Under the pieces are notes generated by a model. It saw nothing but the letters and a program-made list of their open reading frames with translations, was not told the origin of the DNA and did no database searches. This document shows, piece after piece, positions 5,231 to 8,396 of a stretch of DNA of 8,396 bases. Source of the DNA: CAYSVN01 sp964434585. GTDB taxonomy: Bacteria; Patescibacteriota; Gracilibacteria; Peribacterales; Peribacteraceae. A program made the translations under genes and the position numbers. The number at the start of each line of letters is the position of its first letter. Position 1 is the stretch's first letter. The DNA lies in NCBI GenBank assembly GCA_964434585.1, contig CAYSVN010000052.1, positions 1 to 8,396 on the forward strand, in the 5' to 3' direction.

Positions 5231-5239
5231 ATTGTAACA
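5231..5239 (-). promoter_or_regulatory. Extended -10 promoter of the zinc-ribbon membrane protein gene
   Basis: On the minus strand this reads TG-T-TACAAT. The predicted start is near 5224, either two bases before the GTG at 5222 or 20 bases before the ATG at 5204. Confidence 0.45.
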
Positions 5240-5272
5240 TAAATTTGCTTATTATGCAAATATAGAGTTGCA

Positions 5273-5278
5273 TATAAT
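5273..5278 (+). promoter_or_regulatory. Consensus -10 box for the 5305 gene
   Basis: A perfect TATAAT without a well-placed -35 box predicts a start near 5285 and a leader of about 20 nt with no clear Shine-Dalgarno site. A weaker TACATT at 5291-5296 would instead place the start next to the ATG. Confidence 0.4.
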
Positions 5279-5304
5279 TAAAAAAAGATCTACATTAGAA
5301 TCCT

Positions 5305-6156
5305 ATGAAAAACTATGAACAAGAAATAAGTCTTCTTCAGGCTTCAGGCATGCTTGATAAAGCTTTATATAATGATAGAAAAAAGCCTGGTAAACTTATG
5401 CTTATCAATGGAGAAATTATTGCCCCCTATGTTCTTGATCAGTGCAAAGAAGGGCGGCTAAAAATTATACAAGCAGGACTTCCTATTGAGAATATTGATG
5501 AGACCGTAGACATTACGCCTGGATTTATTTTTGATGATACGCCAACGCCTACACAGGCTGCAGAACAAATTGCAGGAGCAAAAAAATACATTATGGCTTT
5601 TGATGACCAATGGATACATAATCTAGATTCGTTTTTAGATTTGTTTAACCATATTCTTACAAGCTTTGGAAAGGAAAATAGTCTGCATTTTTTATATCGC
5701 ACCGATTGCAGGCATACTCTTGAGGCGCTTTTTCATTTAAACGAAGGTACAAAAATGATACCCAAGCTTACCCGTAGTAGATCTGTAGCTGTAGAAGGAC
5801 GAAAAACTTACCACAATACTAGCACAAGACTAGCAATGGAATATAAAAACTCTGCACAAGCACGATCAAAAAGACATGTCACTTCACCAAAAGGAAAGGG
5901 GCAATTTTCGACAAGTGCTGGAGATTTAAAGGCATACGGTAAATTTCGAGAAGCTCGTATTGCTGAATATCAAGATAGAGATATGAATGGAGAGACTTTT
6001 GATATCTCTACCCTTTCTTTAGACCAGCCATTTTCAGCAGATGCTATTAATACACCTTATGAAAGACATCAAATCGATCATACTGTTGAAATGTTTAGCA
6101 TCGAAAAAAAGACTAAGCCTAAACATTTAACTAAAAAGAAAAAACGTAAACGTTAA
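5305..6156 (+). CDS. Hypothetical 283-residue soluble protein with highly basic C-terminal tail
   Basis: I do not recognise this protein. It has no signal peptide or membrane segment and looks cytoplasmic. Residues 1-165 look like a globular domain: hydrophobic segments such as KLMLINGEIIAPYVL (30-44), the Asp-rich GFIFDDTPTPTQ, and WIHNLDSFLDLFNHILTSF (103-121). Residues from about 165 on are hydrophilic and low in hydrophobic residues, ending in KKTKPKHLTKKKKRKR. Such a tail usually contacts nucleic acid, the ribosome or an acidic membrane surface; here that is an inference from charge only. The gene diverges from the zinc-ribbon membrane protein gene and converges on hrcA: its stop TAA (6154-6156) and the hrcA stop (6153-6155) share the palindrome TTAA, a four-base overlap with no room for a terminator between them. 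Confidence 0.8.
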   Translation: MKNYEQEISLLQASGMLDKALYNDRKKPGKLMLINGEIIAPYVLDQCKEGRLKIIQAGLPIENIDETVDITPGFIFDDTPTPTQAAEQIAGAKKYIMAFDDQWIHNLDSFLDLFNHILTSFGKENSLHFLYRTDCRHTLEALFHLNEGTKMIPKLTRSRSVAVEGRKTYHNTSTRLAMEYKNSAQARSKRHVTSPKGKGQFSTSAGDLKAYGKFREARIAEYQDRDMNGETFDISTLSLDQPFSADAINTPYERHQIDHTVEMFSIEKKTKPKHLTKKKKRKR

Positions 6157-6887
6157 TCTAAAAATTCACTAAGCAGTTTTAGCGCAGTGGTGGAAGAACC
6201 ATAATCCATACGCATTGGGCCAATCATACCCATGGCGCCTTCTTTGTCCCCCACCTTGTATTTAACAACCATCAAGCTGCAATCGTGCACCTCTGGCAAA
6301 ATACGCACCGAACGCTCGTCGGTTGATACTCCAGAGTCCTGTTCTCCACCAAGATAATAATGCACTCCATTTTGGAAGTGTAAGCCATCGAGTAGTCCCA
6401 TAAGTTGGTCTTCTAGCAGGTGTGCAACATTACTACCCATTTGTGGGTTTTGTTGAAACTCTGGCTGGCTTAAAACGTTAGCCATTCCCTGGTAATAAAC
6501 CCGACCATTGCCCGGATCTGTTAAAAAACTAATATTCGGTAGCAAATTTGCTAGCAGTGCAGTGGCGTCATACAAACGCTGGAAAGCATCTTCTTGGCCA
6601 TGTTGCCGTTTTAGCTTTTCTAATTTTTGTTTTATAGCTTGCTCGTGGCTACTAGGCTGCATGCATTCTTTAATGTAAAACTGATACCCTTTAGCGGTTG
6701 GAATACGACCGGCTGAAGTATGTGGCTGGTGTAAATATCCTGCATCTTCTAGTACGCGCATTTCGTTACGGAGCGTAGCTCCCGAAACATTAAATAGCTC
6801 AATAAGTATTTTAGAAGAAATAGGCTCTGCCGTTTCTACAAATCGTTCTACAATGGTTGCCAAAATGTGTGCTTGTCGCGGTGTCAT
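6153..6887 (-). CDS. hrcA: Heat-inducible transcription repressor HrcA (short form)
   Basis: HrcA represses chaperone genes by binding CIRCE operators and is kept active by GroEL in the species studied. The N-terminal winged helix (about 1-72) carries the family signature: VSGATLRNEMRVLEDAGYL followed by QPHTSAGRIPTAKGYQFYI. The regulatory domain keeps YQGMANVLSQPEF (about 131-143) and the closing block GAMGMIGPMRMDYG (about 217-230). With 244 residues it is roughly 100 shorter than the usual 340-350, the loss falling in the middle and regulatory part. It is not next to grpE, dnaK or dnaJ here. Its promoter is TGGTATAAT with the ATG 7 nt further on, so the mRNA is probably leaderless, and a degenerate CIRCE overlaps the promoter, pointing to autoregulation. 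Confidence 0.93.
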   Translation of the reverse strand: MTPRQAHILATIVERFVETAEPISSKILIELFNVSGATLRNEMRVLEDAGYLHQPHTSAGRIPTAKGYQFYIKECMQPSSHEQAIKQKLEKLKRQHGQEDAFQRLYDATALLANLLPNISFLTDPGNGRVYYQGMANVLSQPEFQQNPQMGSNVAHLLEDQLMGLLDGLHFQNGVHYYLGGEQDSGVSTDERSVRILPEVHDCSLMVVKYKVGDKEGAMGMIGPMRMDYGSSTTALKLLSEFLD

Positions 6888-6894
6888 TATATTT

Positions 6895-6903
6895 ATTATA
6901 CCA
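6895..6903 (-). promoter_or_regulatory. hrcA promoter (extended -10, leaderless)
   Basis: On the minus strand this reads TG-G-TATAAT, a perfect extended -10 element. The ATG follows after AAATATA, so transcription should begin at or one base before the start codon. Confidence 0.7.
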
Positions 6904-6905
6904 GA

Positions 6906-6932
6906 TTAGCAATGATAGAGCGAGAGTGACAA
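6906..6932. promoter_or_regulatory. Degenerate CIRCE operator (HrcA binding site)
   Basis: TTAGCAATG (6906-6914), nine bases, then GAGTGACAA (6924-6932). Against the CIRCE consensus TTAGCACTC-N9-GAGTGCTAA each half matches 7 of 9 positions and the nine-base spacing is exact. It covers about -18 to -44 of the hrcA promoter, a good position for repression. The symmetry between its own two halves is weak, so binding may be low affinity. Confidence 0.6.
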
Positions 6933-6937
6933 CTGAA

Positions 6938-7177
6938 CTATGAACCGTAAACTGCTGTAATATCATTTTCAAGCCCCCTCTGTTCAGGGGATTTTTTATG
7001 ATCGGGTACTTCAAGACTGACAGGGCTTTCATCAGTATCGCCAAACATAAGTCGCAATATTCGGCTGTGGTTTCTTATGTCATCAACTAAGGTTGGACTA
7101 TTAACTAAATCTTCTTTACTGTTTAAATCAGCAACTTCTTGGTCGGTTGGCTCTAGTGAGTCTACTTCGGGTGTCAT
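6938..7177 (-). CDS. Small acidic hypothetical protein
   Basis: The 79-residue product is strongly acidic and hydrophilic (MTPEVDSLEPTDQEVADLN at the start), with one short less polar stretch SRILRLMFG (about 38-46). It has no signal peptide, membrane segment or cysteine motif and I do not recognise it. It lies between rsmA and hrcA on the same strand, with its stop 50 bases before the hrcA ATG. A TATAAT on the minus strand at 7203-7208 could serve as its promoter, leaving a leader of about 19 nt. It is the only gene here that stops with TAG. The even, protein-like composition and good spacing support it as real, but the evidence is moderate. Confidence 0.55.
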   Translation of the reverse strand: MTPEVDSLEPTDQEVADLNSKEDLVNSPTLVDDIRNHSRILRLMFGDTDESPVSLEVPDHKKSPEQRGLENDITAVYGS

Positions 7178-7202
7178 AAATTAATGGGAATGATATATGT
7201 TT

Positions 7203-7208
7203 ATTATA
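7203..7208 (-). promoter_or_regulatory. Possible -10 box for the 6938-7177 gene
   Basis: On the minus strand this is a perfect TATAAT preceded by GC, with no clear -35 box. The start would be near 7196, about 19 nt before the ATG at 7177. Confidence 0.35.
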
Positions 7209-7256
7209 GCATAATTGGTAGCGTGGTGGCGAGAGCGCTAGTCAAAGACTGCAAGG

Positions 7257-7335
7257 GTTGCAAACGTGTCAAAGGTTTAAGAAGGGCTTTGTTTAATAAA
7301 TATATTAAGCAAGAAACCTTTTACACCTCTGCAAC
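7257..7335. repeat. 79-bp inverted-repeat element, copy B
   Basis: The left arm 7257-7278 (starts GTTGCAAACG, ends AAAGGTTT) is complementary to the right arm 7314-7335 at 19 of 22 positions, around a 35-base AT-rich interior. The element is homologous over its length to the reverse complement of 2574-2650. It fills the gap between rsmA (stop at 7356) and the small acidic ORF. The whole gap 7178-7355 holds no other gene that I can support. Confidence 0.65.
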
Positions 7336-7355
7336 ATCTTTAACTTCTGTAATCT

Positions 7356-8156
7356 TTAATTTAGCTGCGCTAAATCAATCCACTGCTCTACCGTTAACGT
7401 CTGTGGGCGCAAGCTACTATCGATCCCTACTTTTGCCATCCGCTGCATCCCCTCATCAAGTGCACCAATGGTATTACTTAATTTTTTACGACGTTGTGCA
7501 AAGGCTATTTTAGTTAACTTAAATACTTTTTCTATAATAGTTGGTGATGCTAAAGGTGTACTGTAACAATCTACGTGTATCACGGCAGAGTCGACCTTAG
7601 GCGGTGGAATAAAGCATGCTGGCAATACCTTGGTGACGTATCGAGCCTTACCAAATAAACCAACAATAATACTGAGCATTGAACGATCTTTTTCTGAACA
7701 AATTTTTTGTGCAACCTCATGTTGAATCAAAAGCGTTAAACTTGTTGGCAAGGTATCTGACTCTAAAAATACATGTCTAAATAATGGTGAGGTAATATGG
7801 TACGGAATATTAGCTACCATTTTATACGGGATGCTTGGCATGGCTACCTCTAAAGCATTACGGCGTAGCACTTCTAAATTCTGTAAATTCACACCTTGGC
7901 TATGCAGATACATTGGTAGCAGCTTTACCATGCGTTCATCGACATCGACTGCTGTTACCTCTGCGCCTGCTAGTAGTAACTGCTCTGTCAACACCCCAAC
8001 ACCAGGGCCAATTTCTATTACTTTTTCATTAGGCTTTATATTGGCAGCCTCCATAATTTTTTCTAGAATCTCATCATTAATCAAAAAATTCTGCCCTAAG
8101 CTATGGTTAAAGCGTAGTTTTTGATCTTCACAAAATTGGACGATTGGGTGATTCAT
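7356..8156 (-). CDS. rsmA: 16S rRNA adenine(1518)/adenine(1519) dimethyltransferase RsmA (KsgA)
   Basis: RsmA uses SAM to dimethylate the two adjacent adenines in helix 45 of 16S rRNA late in small-subunit assembly. The 266-residue protein has the normal length and all landmarks: NHSLGQNFLIN (17-27) at the N-terminus, the SAM-binding VIEIGPGVGVLTEQL (46-60), the acidic TAVDVDE (68-74), the catalytic NIPYHITSPL (116-125), FIPPPKVDSAV (182-192) and the C-terminal AFAQRRKKLSNTI (218-230) with RPQTLTVEQW (250-259). One difference: the usual Asp in the D-A-[LM] motif that contacts the SAM adenine is Asn100 (RRNALEV). The ATG lies 6 nt after a TACAGT -10 box, suggesting a leaderless mRNA. It heads the minus-strand series that continues with the small acidic ORF and hrcA. 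Confidence 0.96.
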   Translation of the reverse strand: MNHPIVQFCEDQKLRFNHSLGQNFLINDEILEKIMEAANIKPNEKVIEIGPGVGVLTEQLLLAGAEVTAVDVDERMVKLLPMYLHSQGVNLQNLEVLRRNALEVAMPSIPYKMVANIPYHITSPLFRHVFLESDTLPTSLTLLIQHEVAQKICSEKDRSMLSIIVGLFGKARYVTKVLPACFIPPPKVDSAVIHVDCYSTPLASPTIIEKVFKLTKIAFAQRRKKLSNTIGALDEGMQRMAKVGIDSSLRPQTLTVEQWIDLAQLN

Positions 8157-8162
8157 GAATGT

Positions 8163-8168
8163 ACTGTA
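8163..8168 (-). promoter_or_regulatory. -10 box of rsmA (leaderless)
   Basis: On the minus strand TACAGT is followed by ACATTC and the ATG, the same 6-nt spacing as in three other genes of the window. No convincing -35 box. Confidence 0.4.
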
Positions 8169-8201
8169 CCTATAAAAGATTAATATGAAACACTCAATAT
8201 A

Positions 8202-8232
8202 TTGACAAAAATTTATATAAGTATATTATAAT
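8202..8232 (+). promoter_or_regulatory. Strong sigma-70-type promoter of the 8325 gene
   Basis: A perfect TTGACA (8202-8207) is followed by TATTAT (8224-8229, spacer 16) overlapping TATAAT (8227-8232, spacer 19). It is the only consensus -35 box in the window. The start near 8237 leaves a leader of about 85-90 nt. Confidence 0.65.
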
Positions 8233-8280
8233 ATTAATTCCTATGTGTATGCACAGGTGCAGCGCAAGCTGAACGCTGAA

Positions 8281-8302
8281 GTAACTACAGCAGCCAGGTT
8301 AC
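8281..8302 (+). other. Hairpin in the mRNA leader of the 8325 gene
   Basis: GTAAC (8281-8285) can pair with GTTAC (8298-8302) around a 12-base loop. Just upstream, AGCG (8261-8264) and CGCT (8274-8277) can pair as well. The leader is therefore GC-richer and more structured than its surroundings. I could not match it to a known riboswitch or ribosomal-protein leader. Confidence 0.3.
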
Positions 8303-8324
8303 AACGTTCTTTTTAGGAGTTCTC

Positions 8325-8396
8325 ATGAGTGCAGAAACAATTCTCGAAATGAAAGATGGGGCTAACAAGTTTGATATTATGCTTTCACTGTTTGAC
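8325..8396 (+). CDS. N-terminus of an unidentified protein, cut by the window edge
   Basis: Only 24 codons are present, beginning MSAETILEMKDGANKFDIML, and the frame is open to the edge. The start is supported by AGGAG (8315-8319) five bases before the ATG, the only textbook Shine-Dalgarno site in the window. It has the strongest promoter here and a long leader, so it is probably well expressed or controlled at the RNA level. The residues visible are amphipathic and do not let me name a family. It is divergent from rsmA. Confidence 0.7.
   Translation, partial: MSAETILEMKDGANKFDIMLSLFD

Noticed and set aside
5216..5242. Possible second CIRCE (TTAGCACTT as left half) at the promoter of the zinc-ribbon membrane protein gene
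   Set aside because: The left half matches 8 of 9, but the right half matches only 4 of 9 and the region is very AT-rich, so the right half is at chance level.
6975..6997. Hairpin CCCCT/AGGGG followed by a T run on the plus strand
   Set aside because: It looks like an intrinsic terminator, but it lies inside the small acidic minus-strand ORF and no plus-strand gene ends near it; the stem is only five pairs.
7209..7275. tRNA-like stretch (ATAATTGGTAGCG, later GGGTTGCAAAC)
   Set aside because: It resembles a D loop and a T loop, but no acceptor stem, no proper anticodon stem and no closing T stem can be drawn; the second part belongs to the inverted-repeat element.
7184..7513. Plus-strand open frame of 109 codons
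   Set aside because: Its second half is antisense to the rsmA 3' end and its first half runs through the inverted-repeat element; composition is not protein-like.
637..8156. Possible reassignment of TGA, as in some Patescibacteria
   Set aside because: No annotated gene ends in TGA, but all reading frames are complete with full conserved motifs under the standard code, so nothing requires TGA to be read as an amino acid.

Overview
The window comes from an AT-rich bacterial chromosome with short intergenic gaps, small single-domain versions of housekeeping proteins (a 244-residue HrcA, a 266-residue RsmA), several unrecognised membrane or surface proteins, and mostly TAA stops (one TAG, no TGA). 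This resembles a streamlined lineage such as the Patescibacteria/CPR, but that placement is an inference from style; no marker gene here proves it.

Left end (1-636): a gene-free stretch of about 480 bases holds at least five short hairpin repeats and a nested inverted repeat, followed by a tRNA-Glu(CTC) gene with its own promoter and encoded CCA. Next come a 173-residue orphan (637-1158) and, convergent to it, a two-gene minus-strand unit: a family 2 glycosyltransferase (1591-2295) and a small DUF962/Mpo1-like membrane protein (1302-1574). A second copy of the tRNA-Glu 3' end lies at 1288-1299.

Centre (2340-6156): a GIY-YIG protein (2340-2606) diverges from the glycosyltransferase. It is followed by two tandem paralogues (2677-3447 and 3541-4332), each a single-pass membrane protein with a Pro/Thr-rich N-terminus and a pilin-like outer domain. 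A bidirectional terminator separates them from a convergent exported membrane protein carrying two four-cysteine zinc-ribbon-like modules (4395-5204). A divergent gene for a 283-residue unknown protein with a very basic tail (5305-6156) shares the stop region TTAA with hrcA.

Right end (6153-8396): the minus-strand series is rsmA (7356-8156), a small acidic ORF (6938-7177) and hrcA (6153-6887). A degenerate CIRCE operator overlaps the hrcA promoter. Divergent from rsmA is the start of an unknown gene (8325 to the window edge) with a strong promoter, a leader of about 85-90 nt and a canonical Shine-Dalgarno site.

Four things stand out. (1) Five genes have a -10 box 6-7 nt before the ATG, so their mRNAs are probably leaderless. 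(2) A 77-79 bp repeat with inverted-repeat arms occurs twice (2574-2650, 7257-7335); one copy supplies the last codons of the GIY-YIG gene. (3) The hairpin cluster at 90-401 has covarying arms and a conserved tandem G-A core. (4) The tandem pilin-like proteins lack a prepilin signal. No complete CRISPR, toxin-antitoxin, phage or transposase locus is visible.
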